Assembly (NCBI RefSeq): GCF_001274945.1
Contig: NZ_LILB01000001.1
Span: 202,351 to 266,350, forward strand
Reading direction: 5' to 3'
Length of the DNA: 64,000 nucleotides
Source: Viridibacillus arvi
GTDB taxonomy: Bacteria > Bacillota > Bacilli > Bacillales_A > Planococcaceae
Shown here: positions 52,290 through 60,960 of the stretch, one piece after another
Numbering within the stretch: position 1 is the stretch's first letter
How the letters are laid out: the number at the start of each line of letters is the position of its first letter
Translations under genes and position numbers: made by a program
Notes under the pieces: model-generated
Databases searched by the model: none
Told to the model about the DNA's origin: nothing
Seen by the model: the letters and a program-made list of their open reading frames with translations, nothing else

Positions 52290-53516
52290 ATGATAACAAC
52301 ATTTGAGAGTTTAAAAAGAATTTCAAGTAAAAATATCGTTTCACCTAAGGGGTTTACTGCAACAGGTATACATTGTGGCATCAAACATAAGAAAAAAGAT
52401 TTAGCAATTTTAGTAAGTGAAGTACCTGCAAATGTAGCTGGTGTTTTTACAACAAACGTTATTAAAGCAGCTCCTCTTGTACTGACAAAGCAGGTTGTGA
52501 AAGAATACGGAAAAATGCAAGCACTTATCGTCAATTCTGGTAATGCAAATGCGTGTACAGGAACACAAGGCTATAAAGATGCTGAAACAATGCAACAGTT
52601 AACAGCAGAAAAATTAGGGATTGCAAAAGAACTAGTAGGAGTTTCATCGACAGGCGTAATCGGAGAAATCATGAACATGGAGCCGATTGCAAAAGGGATT
52701 GCTGAAATTACCCCAAACGCAACGTTAGAAGGGGCAATTGATTTTGCACAAGCGATACTAACTACTGATACGGTCACTAAAAATACAGCATATAGCGTAG
52801 TTATAGATGATAAAGAAGTTGTCATTGCGGGTGTGGCAAAAGGATCGGGTATGATCGAGCCAAATATGGCGACAATGCTTGCCTATGTCACAACTGATGC
52901 AGATATCGAGCAACAAGCATTGCAACAACTATTAAAAGAAGTAACAGATGTGACGTTTAATGCAATTACTGTAGATGGAGATACATCAACAAACGATACA
53001 GTTTTAGTATTAGCTAACGGATTAGCAGGCAATGCCACATTAACGCCAGCACACCCAGAATGGGAAACTTTTAAAGCCGCTTTCCATGCAGTATCTCAAG
53101 ATCTTTCAAAAATGATTGCAAAAGATGGTGAAGGTGCAACTAAATTAATCGAAGTTAAAGTTGAAGGTGCTGTAACTGATGAAGAGGCACGTAAAATTGC
53201 CAAAACAGTTGTAGGATCTCCATTGGTGAAAACGGCGATATTTGGTTGTGATGCAAACTGGGGCCGCATTATTTGTGCCGTAGGATACAGTGGCGCAACA
53301 GTAGACCCGACCGATGTGAAAATTCAAATTGGCTCAACTTCAGTTGTTGAAAAAGGTGAACCAGTACCATTTTCTGAAGAAGAATTGATTGTCTATTTGA
53401 AACAAAATGAAGTGAAAATTGCAGTTTCCTTAAATCAAGGTGAAGGATACAGTACTGCTTGGGGATGTGACCTAACGTATGATTACGTGCAAATCAACGC
53501 AACATACAGATCATAA
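52290..53516 (+). CDS. argJ: bifunctional ornithine acetyltransferase/N-acetylglutamate synthase
   Basis: 408 residues, the normal length. The autocleavage site is visible as KGSGMIEPNMATMLAY (cleavage before Thr of ATM, near residue 190). The enzyme forms alpha and beta chains and recycles acetyl groups between N-acetylornithine and glutamate. It lies 15 nt after argC. Its 3' end overlaps argB by 38 nt. Confidence 0.96.
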   Translation: MITTFESLKRISSKNIVSPKGFTATGIHCGIKHKKKDLAILVSEVPANVAGVFTTNVIKAAPLVLTKQVVKEYGKMQALIVNSGNANACTGTQGYKDAETMQQLTAEKLGIAKELVGVSSTGVIGEIMNMEPIAKGIAEITPNATLEGAIDFAQAILTTDTVTKNTAYSVVIDDKEVVIAGVAKGSGMIEPNMATMLAYVTTDADIEQQALQQLLKEVTDVTFNAITVDGDTSTNDTVLVLANGLAGNATLTPAHPEWETFKAAFHAVSQDLSKMIAKDGEGATKLIEVKVEGAVTDEEARKIAKTVVGSPLVKTAIFGCDANWGRIICAVGYSGATVDPTDVKIQIGSTSVVEKGEPVPFSEEELIVYLKQNEVKIAVSLNQGEGYSTAWGCDLTYDYVQINATYRS

Positions 53517-54258
53517 AACAATCGTTATTAAACTAGGTGGCAGTATGCTAGAGGGTTTAACGACTGATTTTTTCGAAAACTTCAAAAAGATGCAGCAAGA
53601 GGGTATAGACATTATTATCGTTCATGGTGGTGGACCTGCTATTAATCAAGCATTAACCAGAGCTAATATAGTTACTACTACTAAAAATGGAATTCGAATT
53701 ACATCAAGTGATGCGATTGAAATCGTACAATCGACATTAATTGGTAAAGTAAATCCAGCACTAACTCATCAATTGAATGGAGCTGGTATTAAAGCAATCG
53801 GTTTAAGTGGTTATGATGGAGGTTTATTTAACTGTTCATTCTTAGACAAAAAAGAATATGGCTACGTAGGAAATATTGAAGCAGTTAACACGGCACTTCT
53901 AAAAACATTACTAGCTGAAAAAATCATTCCAGTAGTATCTTGCTTTGGGGCGTCTTCTGATGGAATACCGCTTAATATTAATGGTGATACAGTTGCAAGT
54001 AATGTAGCTTTAGCAATGAGTGCTGATAGCTTGTTACTCGTGACGGATACACCAGGGGTGAAAATTGACGATGAAGTTCAAAATCGTGTAAATCCAGAAC
54101 AAATCAAAGATTGGATTCAATCTGGTGATATTTATGGTGGTATGATTCCAAAAGTTCAAGCTGCCATCGACTGTTTAAATGAAGGGATACCAACTGTTCA
54201 AATCGTTGGTTCAAAATTAGTCGGTACTACGATCCAAAGAAAGGGAGTTATCGCATGA
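53479..54258 (+). CDS. argB: acetylglutamate kinase
   Basis: 259 residues. Family motifs are IKLGGSMLEG (ATP/phosphate), IVHGGGPAINQAL, NINGDTVASNVALAM and LLVTDTPGV. The start ATG 53479 lies within argJ, 38 nt before its stop, with no clear ribosome site, so expression is probably by translational coupling. The first 12 residues (MITCKSTQHTDH) look non-homologous, and the true start could be later at a non-ATG codon. It phosphorylates N-acetylglutamate. Confidence 0.93.
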   Translation: MITCKSTQHTDHKTIVIKLGGSMLEGLTTDFFENFKKMQQEGIDIIIVHGGGPAINQALTRANIVTTTKNGIRITSSDAIEIVQSTLIGKVNPALTHQLNGAGIKAIGLSGYDGGLFNCSFLDKKEYGYVGNIEAVNTALLKTLLAEKIIPVVSCFGASSDGIPLNINGDTVASNVALAMSADSLLLVTDTPGVKIDDEVQNRVNPEQIKDWIQSGDIYGGMIPKVQAAIDCLNEGIPTVQIVGSKLVGTTIQRKGVIA

Positions 54259-55388
54259 GTGCATTATTTGGGAATTATAGCAGACGTCCAATTCATTTAG
54301 TAAAAGGGCAAGGAACGAAAGTCTATGATGAAGCGGGAAAAGAGTATTTGGATTTTACTAGTGGTATTGCAGTACTAAGTCTAGGTCATGCAAATCCTAT
54401 TTTAGTAGAGGCCATTAAAGAGCAAAGTGAAAAATTATGGCATATTTCCAATCTGTTTGAAAGTCCTGAACAAGAGCAATTAGCAGCCACTCTTGTAAAA
54501 GATACGCATCTGGCACACGGATTTTTCTGTAATAGTGGAGCAGAAGCGAATGAAGCAGCGATCAAACTAGCTCGTAAGCATACGGGTAAACATACAATCA
54601 TCACTTTTGAAAATTCATTCCACGGAAGAACATTCGGTGCGATTTCAGCTACAGGTCAAGCAAAAGTACAACAAGGTTTTGGTCCTTTAGTAGAAAAATT
54701 CATCCATGTTCCATTTAACGATGTCAAAGCTCTAGAAGCAGTAGTAAATGATGAAGTAGCAGCTATTATGCTAGAAGTCGTGCAAGGTGAAGGTGGCGTA
54801 AATTCTGTTTCCGAAGAATTTGGCGAAGCCATTTCTAATATCTGTAAAGAGCAAGGCATATTACTCATTATTGATGAAGTACAAACAGGTATCGCTCGCA
54901 CAGGTACACGTTATGCTTATGAACAAACTGCATTGAAACCAGATATTTTAACACTTGCTAAAGGACTTGGTGGGGGCTTCCCAATCGGTGCGATGCTTGG
55001 TACAGCTGAAATGTTTGGCACATTCAGCCCAGGAACGCACGGTACAACATTTGGTGGTAACCCATTAGCAGTAGCCGTTGCACAAACAGTTCTTAATCAT
55101 GTGTTTGAAGAGTCATTTTTAGGGGAAGTACTAAAAAAATCAGAGTACTTCACTGAGCAATTAGAAAAAATTCTACCAGCAGAGAATTTTACAGTAAAAG
55201 GAATGGGCTTACTGTTAGGTGTAAACTGCGTCAAAGCAGTAGCTCCATTGATTACAAAAGCTGAAGATGCAGGCTTACTATTAGTTGGTGCGGGTGAAGA
55301 AGTGATTCGTTTACTGCCACCACTTACGGTAACTTATGAAGAAATTGATGCAGCTATCGCAATCTTAGCAGATATACTAAACGATTAA
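54255..55388 (+). CDS. argD: acetylornithine aminotransferase
   Basis: 377 residues, class III PLP aminotransferase. NSGAEANEAAIKLARKHTG, HGRTFGA, DEVQTGIARTG (PLP Asp region) and TLAKGLGGGFPIGAM (PLP Lys) are all intact. It overlaps argB by 4 nt (ATGA). It converts N-acetylglutamate semialdehyde to N-acetylornithine. The operon ends here; carAB and argF, which follow in B. subtilis, are absent from this locus. Confidence 0.96.
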   Translation: MSALFGNYSRRPIHLVKGQGTKVYDEAGKEYLDFTSGIAVLSLGHANPILVEAIKEQSEKLWHISNLFESPEQEQLAATLVKDTHLAHGFFCNSGAEANEAAIKLARKHTGKHTIITFENSFHGRTFGAISATGQAKVQQGFGPLVEKFIHVPFNDVKALEAVVNDEVAAIMLEVVQGEGGVNSVSEEFGEAISNICKEQGILLIIDEVQTGIARTGTRYAYEQTALKPDILTLAKGLGGGFPIGAMLGTAEMFGTFSPGTHGTTFGGNPLAVAVAQTVLNHVFEESFLGEVLKKSEYFTEQLEKILPAENFTVKGMGLLLGVNCVKAVAPLITKAEDAGLLLVGAGEEVIRLLPPLTVTYEEIDAAIAILADILND

Positions 55389-55456
55389 TAAGCTTGAATT
55401 AATGCGTTCAGAGAATCGCAATTCAATACTCTATACCTCTTTCAAAAGTGTTTTAT

Positions 55457-55492
55457 ATAAGCGAATGGGTTCACGGACCTGTTCGCTTATTG
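55457..55492 (+). terminator. terminator of the arg operon
   Basis: ATAAGCGAA / TTCGCTTAT with inner GGT-ACC pairing is followed by TGTTAAAC. A T-run is weak. Confidence 0.65.
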
Positions 55493-55549
55493 TTAAACAC
55501 GAAACTTCCATGTATGTAATTCGTCAAAAGTAAAAAAGGGGGTATTAAC

Positions 55550-56053
55550 ATGTCTAACTATATACATTTCAAAGGCATACTCACTGAACTCAACGAAACA
55601 TCATCTCATTTCGCCTTAACTTGTCAAAAACAAGAGGACAACTCTACATTTATACTTAATTTAACGAAAGAAACGCTCCTTTTTCATAGCACATCATATG
55701 AACCCCTTCTAGTAAGTGAATTAAAGCGTGGCCATTTTATTCATGCCTATGTCCATGAGCTTCAACCTGCTACGATGATCTTCCCACCACAATTCTCTCC
55801 AACACTCGTACTAATAAATGAGGAAGATTTATTCTACGGCAACAAAGTTGGTACATACAATGCGGAAACATCTTTAGTCGAAGCTGATTTACAGATAAAC
55901 ATTAGTCCAAATTCGAAAATATTAAATGCTGTAGGAGAGAGTATAGCGGCTGAAATGCTTGATGGACATGATATAGCTGTATTCTTTAAAATGAGTACAC
56001 GAAGTATTCCACCACAAACTACACCGCAAAAGATAATATTGTTGGGAGATTAA
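55550..56053 (+). CDS. hypothetical protein
   Basis: 167 residues behind AAAAAGGGGG. No signal peptide or membrane helix is seen. Repeated strand-rich segments (IHFKGILTELNETSSHFALTC; LVEADLQINISPNSKILNAV; DIAVFFKMSTRSIPPQT) suggest a beta-barrel or OB-like fold with internal duplication around residues 1-90 and 95-165. I do not recognise the family. It is monocistronic and flanked by terminators. Confidence 0.72.
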   Translation: MSNYIHFKGILTELNETSSHFALTCQKQEDNSTFILNLTKETLLFHSTSYEPLLVSELKRGHFIHAYVHELQPATMIFPPQFSPTLVLINEEDLFYGNKVGTYNAETSLVEADLQINISPNSKILNAVGESIAAEMLDGHDIAVFFKMSTRSIPPQTTPQKIILLGD

Positions 56054-56061
56054 GTACTTGT

Positions 56062-56101
56062 AAAAAAGAATCCATTTTAATAGAGTGGATTCTTTTTTAC
56101 T
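56062..56101 (+). terminator. terminator after the 167-residue protein gene
   Basis: AAAAAAGAATCCA / TGGATTCTTTTTT is a long perfect stem ending in a T-run. Confidence 0.88.
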
Positions 56102-56237
56102 TTATGTATTGGTTTATTTTTGAACTAAACTACATTGTTTTCATTTATAAGAAACAATATTATAGAGTAATATTGTTTGACTATTTTGTATATAAGGTGG
56201 TATGAATAAAGGTGTGGTAGTTTAGGGGGGTTAGCCT

Positions 56238-57203
56238 ATATTCATTAAGCGACAAGTACCAAGTGAAATGTATGCACATAAGCGACTCATTAAACGACTC
56301 TCCCCAGATCATCAAAAAATCGAAGCCATCATTCGCCAACTTGAAAATGTAACAGCTGGTTTTAATGGCGAATGTCGTGTAGATCAAATGGTACAAGAAG
56401 TACTGTTTAACAAACATTTTTATTACTTCCCAAACTTCGAGTGTCAACTCTCTCCAACTCGTATTGCCCAAATAGATTCGGTTTTACTCACACAAAGCTA
56501 TATTCTATTAATAGAAATCAAAAATATGCGAGGAACCTTACATTTCCAAGAACAGCCCTACCAACTCATACAAGAACTTGATGGGCAATCCATTGCATAT
56601 CATTGTCCACAAATGCAATTACTTCGTGCATCAGACACATTTGAGCGCTGGTTAAAAAACATGAAGTTTCAGCAATTACCTATTTATAAAACAATTATTA
56701 TGCCGAATAACCGTACAGTAATTAAAACTGCGCCTACAACTGTACCGCTAATCATGTCGAAAGAAATCGCACTATTTATTCAAAAGATAAATGAACTCCC
56801 TGTAGTAATAAGCGAAGCTCAATTAGAAGCATTGATTCATTCAATTAATGTGAATAATAAATCGTACAAACACAGACCTTTATGTGAAAAATACAACATA
56901 CCAATTGAGCAAATAAAAAAAGGGATCATTTGTCATTGCGGAACGAGTGGCATCCGTATCTCTGAACGAACATGGCATTGTCCAAAATGCCAAGCAGTTA
57001 TTCCCAATGCAATCAAGCAAACTCTATACGATTGGTTCAGTATTTGTGCTGAAGAAATTACAATAACCGAATGCATCGATTTTCTAAGCTGTAATAGTAG
57101 AACGCTAATTTCAAGAGTATTGAACAACAATAACTATATAGCTATAGGAAAGACTAGATCTAGAAGATTTAAGTTAAATAATGAAGAAACATTTTATCAA
57201 TAG
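56238..57203 (+). CDS. NERD-domain (nuclease-related) protein, probable non-ATG start
   Basis: The first ATG is 56268 (311 residues), but the open frame continues upstream to 56235 and reads FIKRQVPSEMYAHKR. From memory, the start of NERD proteins in Bacilli resembles this (MI-K-R-x-VP). AGGGGGG at about 56224-56230 is spaced 7 nt from ATA 56238 and too far from the ATG. I therefore propose initiation at ATA (or ATT 56244). The NERD core is at about 45-150: NGECRVDQMV, then FECQLSPTRIAQIDSVLLT, and LLIEIKNMRGTL with the nuclease-like D and E-x-K. The C-terminus has a small zinc-ribbon-like CHCG ... CPKCQ pair. Function is unknown. Confidence 0.8.
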   Translation: MFIKRQVPSEMYAHKRLIKRLSPDHQKIEAIIRQLENVTAGFNGECRVDQMVQEVLFNKHFYYFPNFECQLSPTRIAQIDSVLLTQSYILLIEIKNMRGTLHFQEQPYQLIQELDGQSIAYHCPQMQLLRASDTFERWLKNMKFQQLPIYKTIIMPNNRTVIKTAPTTVPLIMSKEIALFIQKINELPVVISEAQLEALIHSINVNNKSYKHRPLCEKYNIPIEQIKKGIICHCGTSGIRISERTWHCPKCQAVIPNAIKQTLYDWFSICAEEITITECIDFLSCNSRTLISRVLNNNNYIAIGKTRSRRFKLNNEETFYQ

Positions 57204-57215
57204 TTAATACTTTAG

Positions 57216-57256
57216 CCCAGAAACTTCGTATTATATGAAGTTTCTGGGTTTTTGAT
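57216..57256 (+). terminator. terminator after the NERD gene
   Basis: CCCAGAAACTTC (57216-57227) / GAAGTTTCTGGG (57237-57248) is a perfect 12-bp stem, followed by TTTTTG. Confidence 0.9.
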
Positions 57257-57279
57257 TTGAAAAGTAGTGAATAGTTTGA

Positions 57280-58072
57280 AAGGAAGCCCGAGTAGGTTAA
57301 AAAAGAGCTCGAGTAGAACAAAAGGACGTCCAAAAAGAGCGAGTAGATTAAAAGAAAGCTCGAATAGGTTAAAAGGATTGCTGAGTAGGTTAAAAGAGTG
57401 CTCGAGTAGAACAAAAGGAAGTCCGAAAAGAGCGAGTAGGTTAAAGAGAACCCGAGTAGGTTATAAAAGGAGAGCTGAGTAGGTTAAATGAGAGCTCGAG
57501 TAGAACAAAAGGAAGCCCGAAAAAAGTGAGTAGATTAAAAGAAAGCCCGAATAGGTTAAAAGGAGAGCTGAGTAGGTTAAAAGAGAGCTCGAGTAGAACA
57601 AAAAGAAGCCCGAAAAAAGTGAGTAGATTAAAAGAAAGCCCGAATAGGTTAAAAGGAGAGCTGAATAGGTTAAATGAGAGCTCGAGTAGAACAAAAAGAA
57701 GCCCGAAAAAAGTGAGTAGATTAAAAGTAAGCCCGAGTAGGTTAAAAGGAGAGACGAGTAGGTTAAAAGAGAGCTCGAGTAGAACAAAAGGAAGTCCGAA
57801 AAAAGTGAGTAGATTAAAAGAAAGCCCGAGTAGGTTAAAAGGAGAGCTGAGTAGGTTAAAAGAGAGCTCGAGTAGAACAAAAAGAAGCCACAAAAGAGTG
57901 AGTAGGTTAAAATTAAGCCCGAGTAGGTTAAAAGGAGAGCTGAGTAGGTTAAAAGGAGAGCTGAGTAGGTTAAAAGAGTGCTCGAGTAGAACAAAAGGAA
58001 GCTCGAGTAGAACAAAAGGAAGCCCGAATAGGTTAAAAAAAAGCTCAAGTAGCAAAAATGAAGCTCAATAAG
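57280..58072. repeat. tandem array of 21-bp units in a 93-bp higher-order repeat
   Basis: Units of 21 bp built on GAGTAGGTTAAAAG plus a purine-rich tail (AGAGCTC, GAAGCCC or GGAGAGCT) alternate with GAGTAGAACAAAAG units. Four such units plus a 9-bp insert make a 93-bp superunit. The same junction recurs at 57475, 57568, 57661, 57754 and 57847, i.e. exactly every 93 bp, and less exactly before (57381) and after. Both 21 and 93 are multiples of three. One plus frame (57526-58071) reads SRLKESS/NRLKGEL/SRTKGSP heptads, and two minus frames are also open. No ribosome site precedes any of them, so coding is doubtful. Confidence 0.9.
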
Positions 58073-58118
58073 TCAAATAAACTCGCATGGAAGATTCCAC
58101 ATCACTTTCGCCACAAAA

Positions 58119-58150
58119 AAACCGCAAAAGGAATCACCCTATTGCGGTTT
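58119..58150 (-). terminator. terminator of the aminotransferase gene
   Basis: AAACCGCAA / TTGCGGTTT with an A-run upstream on the plus strand, i.e. a T-run downstream for the leftward gene, whose stop lies 8 nt away. Confidence 0.82.
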
Positions 58151-58157
58151 AAATATA

Positions 58158-59333
58158 TTAAGCGTGCACTACAGATAATGTAGCTAGTCGCTGAACAGCT
58201 TCAGCAATTAATTCTTCTTTTTGAACAAGTGCTAAGCGTACATAACCAGCTCCAGCATCACCGAAGATGATACCAGGTACCATTACTACGCCTGTTTCTT
58301 TAATTGCGTGATATACAAAGTCGATATCGTTCATTTCTTGATTTGGATATTTTGCCCAGACGAACATACCACCCTTAGAAGGTGTTACGTTCCAGCCAAT
58401 TTTAGTTAAACCATCCATTAAAATATGGTGTCGTTTTGAGAATGTAGCACGGAGACGATCTGTTATTTCTTCAGCATTGTCTAAAGCAACAATACCAGCT
58501 TCTTGGATTGGCTCAAAAGTTCCGTAATCCAAATTAGATTTTAATTCTTGGATAATTGAGATCATCTCAGCATTTCCTGCTATGTACGCAATACGTGCAC
58601 CTGCTAAACTAAAGCTTTTAGAAAGAGAGTTGATTTCCATGCCGACTTCTTTTGCTCCTGGTGTAGCAAGAAAGCTTGATGGACGGTCGCCTTCAAAGTA
58701 GAATTCTGAATAGGCAGCGTCATGTAAAATAATGACATTATATTTACGGCCAAATGCAACTGCTTTTGCGAAAAACTCTTCGTTAGGCATTGCAGGAACT
58801 GGATTTCCTGGTAAGTTTAGAATCATCAGTTTTGCTTTTTCAGCAATCTCTACTGGAATTGCATCGAAATCTGGTAAGAAATTATTTTCTTCTAATAAAG
58901 GCATATAGTAAGGAATAGCTTCTGCAAGATGAATACCGGCATCAAAGGCTACGTAGGCTGGGTTCGTCGTTAGTACATAGTCACCATTATTACAGAAGGC
59001 CATCGGTAAATGGACAAGTCCTTCTTGTGAACCCATTGTTTGAATAATTTCCGTATTTGGATCTAGATCTACATTAGTACGACGTTTGTAATAACGGGCT
59101 ACCGCTTCGTAGAATCGTTTCGTACCACTTAGTGTATAGCCATATGAGCTAGCTAATGCACTTCGTTCAGACAATACTTTACGTACCTTTTCGTCTGGTG
59201 GAAGATCCGGGCTTCCTAAGCTTAAATCGATTAATTTAATGCCTTCAGCTGCTTTCGCATTGGCCGCCGCTTTCAAATCACCGAATATTGCTTTTGGAAA
59301 CATAGCCATTTTTTTTGATTTTTCGATTTTCAC
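58158..59333 (-). CDS. class I/II PLP aminotransferase (LL-diaminopimelate aminotransferase/PatA-like)
   Basis: About 391 residues from GTG 59333, with AAGGAG 9 nt upstream; TTG 59339 is too close. Fold-type I landmarks are LSLGSPDLPPDEKV, YGYTLSGTKRFYEAVARYYKR, the PLP Asp/Tyr block LHDAAYSEFYFEG, and the PLP lysine in NSLSKSFSLAGARIAYIAGN. The closest groups are LL-DAP aminotransferase-like and PatA-like enzymes. The exact amino donor is not readable. It is monocistronic. Confidence 0.87.
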   Translation of the reverse strand: MKIEKSKKMAMFPKAIFGDLKAAANAKAAEGIKLIDLSLGSPDLPPDEKVRKVLSERSALASSYGYTLSGTKRFYEAVARYYKRRTNVDLDPNTEIIQTMGSQEGLVHLPMAFCNNGDYVLTTNPAYVAFDAGIHLAEAIPYYMPLLEENNFLPDFDAIPVEIAEKAKLMILNLPGNPVPAMPNEEFFAKAVAFGRKYNVIILHDAAYSEFYFEGDRPSSFLATPGAKEVGMEINSLSKSFSLAGARIAYIAGNAEMISIIQELKSNLDYGTFEPIQEAGIVALDNAEEITDRLRATFSKRHHILMDGLTKIGWNVTPSKGGMFVWAKYPNQEMNDIDFVYHAIKETGVVMVPGIIFGDAGAGYVRLALVQKEELIAEAVQRLATLSVVHA

Positions 59334-60024
59334 ATGCAAGCACTCCTTAGTTGCAAAAGTAATTTTAAGAAATATTTTAACATACTAAAGCTATTATGTA
59401 ACAGTTAAACTTTAGTAATTTCATATAATTTGATAAAACTTCACTGAATGCTCATGTTTTAAGTGTTTTTTAAACAAAAAAGCATTACTAGTTCATCTTT
59501 ACTAGTGAAATATTTATAATTAGGTGATATTTATATTGACGACCCTTTAAAATAATACGGATATCCCTCAAATGCATCAAAGAAGTTGGAAAACATATAC
59601 AATTTAATGTGGTAAACCAAATGTCTATAGTAGGCATTTGGTTTTTTTATGAAAAATCATAAGTGTTTTCTATTAAATACTAATATAAAATCGGTTTTTA
59701 CTATGAAAATGTTGCAAACCTTATAAAAATTCAAAAAATATAACAAATGTCTTATTATTTGTGTTTTTCTATCATTGATATAGAAAAATTATAAAAATAA
59801 ATATACTCAACTTAGATTTCATCATAAAAGAAGAGTAATGTTCATATATTTCTTAAAGATAAGACCCATTAAATAAGGTTTAAGAAGAACTTGACGTAAT
59901 TTATATCATCATATGTAATAATTTCATTTCAAAAAAATGGTATTTGTTTTCTTAATGAACTAAATAAATTAATACTATTGTTATAGGGATAGTACATAAT
60001 GAATGGTAAAAAAGGAGGTTTGAT
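59334..60024. other. 690-nt intergenic region with one terminator and a candidate promoter
   Basis: AAACCAAATG / CATTTGGTTT (59614-59648) followed by TTTTTT is a clean terminator with no recognisable gene before it on the plus strand. It may end an unseen small RNA or a lost gene. TTGACG (59891-59896) with TGTAAT 18 nt on is a candidate promoter for the sugar transferase. No gene is supported. Confidence 0.5.
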
Positions 60025-60660
60025 ATGCAAGTGAACGTAATAGATAGACCTAGGTTTTACGCTAAATATGGAAAAAGACTATTAGATATATTCATTTCTA
60101 GTATTCTTTTGCCTATTATTGTACTTTTCATGCTAATGATAGCTATTTCATTACTAATTGTATCTGGAAGACCTATTTTCTTTACACAAGAGAGAACTGG
60201 ATTAAATTACTCAAACTTTCAAATTTGGAAGTTCAGAACGATGCGTATTGATCAAATTCAGAAGAGCAAAGTGAATGACTGGGAAGGTGGGGTACCTGAA
60301 CAGTTCGTCTTTAAGAATTCACAGGACACGCGGATGACTGGAATCGGGAAATTACTAAGAAAACTAAGCTTAGATGAACTCCCACAAATTATTAATGTTT
60401 TAAAAGGTGAAATGAGTTTAGTGGGACCAAGACCTGAAGTGCCTGAAATTACAGCTTATTATAATCTAGAACAGTCTAAAAGATTGTATATGAAACCAGG
60501 AATTACAGGATTGGCGCAAATAAATGGACGTTCTAATATTCCTCATGGAAGAAAAATAAATTATGACATTGATTATGTAGAGAATTGCTCATTTCTACTC
60601 GATATCAAAATATTAATGCGTACTATACGTGTAGTTTTTAGTAGAGAGGGAGCTTATTGA
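60025..60660 (+). CDS. undecaprenyl-phosphate sugar-phosphate transferase (short WcaJ/EpsL type)
   Basis: 211 residues, the short single-span form, behind AAAGGAGG. The N-terminus RLLDIFISSILLPIIVLFML is the re-entrant/membrane helix. The catalytic domain has FTQERTGL, IWKFRTMR, LRKLSLDELPQIINVLKGEM, SLVGPRPEVPE and KPGITGLAQINGRS, all family hallmarks with the catalytic Asp-Glu. It transfers a sugar-1-phosphate to the lipid carrier, the first step of an exopolysaccharide or glycan repeat. GT4 and GalE genes follow. Confidence 0.93.
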   Translation: MQVNVIDRPRFYAKYGKRLLDIFISSILLPIIVLFMLMIAISLLIVSGRPIFFTQERTGLNYSNFQIWKFRTMRIDQIQKSKVNDWEGGVPEQFVFKNSQDTRMTGIGKLLRKLSLDELPQIINVLKGEMSLVGPRPEVPEITAYYNLEQSKRLYMKPGITGLAQINGRSNIPHGRKINYDIDYVENCSFLLDIKILMRTIRVVFSREGAY

Positions 60661-60960
60661 CAAGTACTACAAGTCATATTTCATCCATAAATAGGGCGAT
60701 TTATTGCCGTGTAAGTAGAAGAATAATGATGTTTGAACGTCATTAATTTTTTCATTACAGATCAAAAACAATCGGAAAGGCATTCAATAAGTTAGTTAAA
60801 TCATACATGGAGTATAAAGAAAGAATGGCTTAATTAAACTTTTACATAATAGATTCTTAGAAGGTTTTTTAGTATTTGTAGCTGTATTACAGGTAGAACT
60901 GTTTACCTTAACAGCGACTATAACTCTAAAATAATACAAAGGTCTAAGAAAGGTGAGGTA
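60661..60960. other. intergenic region with a weak hairpin and a possible gene remnant
   Basis: AATGATG / CGTCATT (about 60724-60744) followed by AATTTTTT may terminate the transferase gene. A short frame ending at TAA near 60832 reads GKAFNKLVKSYMEYKERMA without a start or ribosome site. It looks like the end of a lost gene, but I cannot name it. Confidence 0.4.

Noticed and set aside
57441-58055. Leu/Phe-rich membrane proteins on the minus strand (about 200 residues, two overlapping frames)
   Set aside because: They arise from the tandem repeat being stop-free on that strand. There is no ribosome site, and both frames cannot be real together.
57280-58072. CRISPR array
   Set aside because: The repeats are contiguous 21-bp and 93-bp units with no unique spacers, and no cas gene is in the window.
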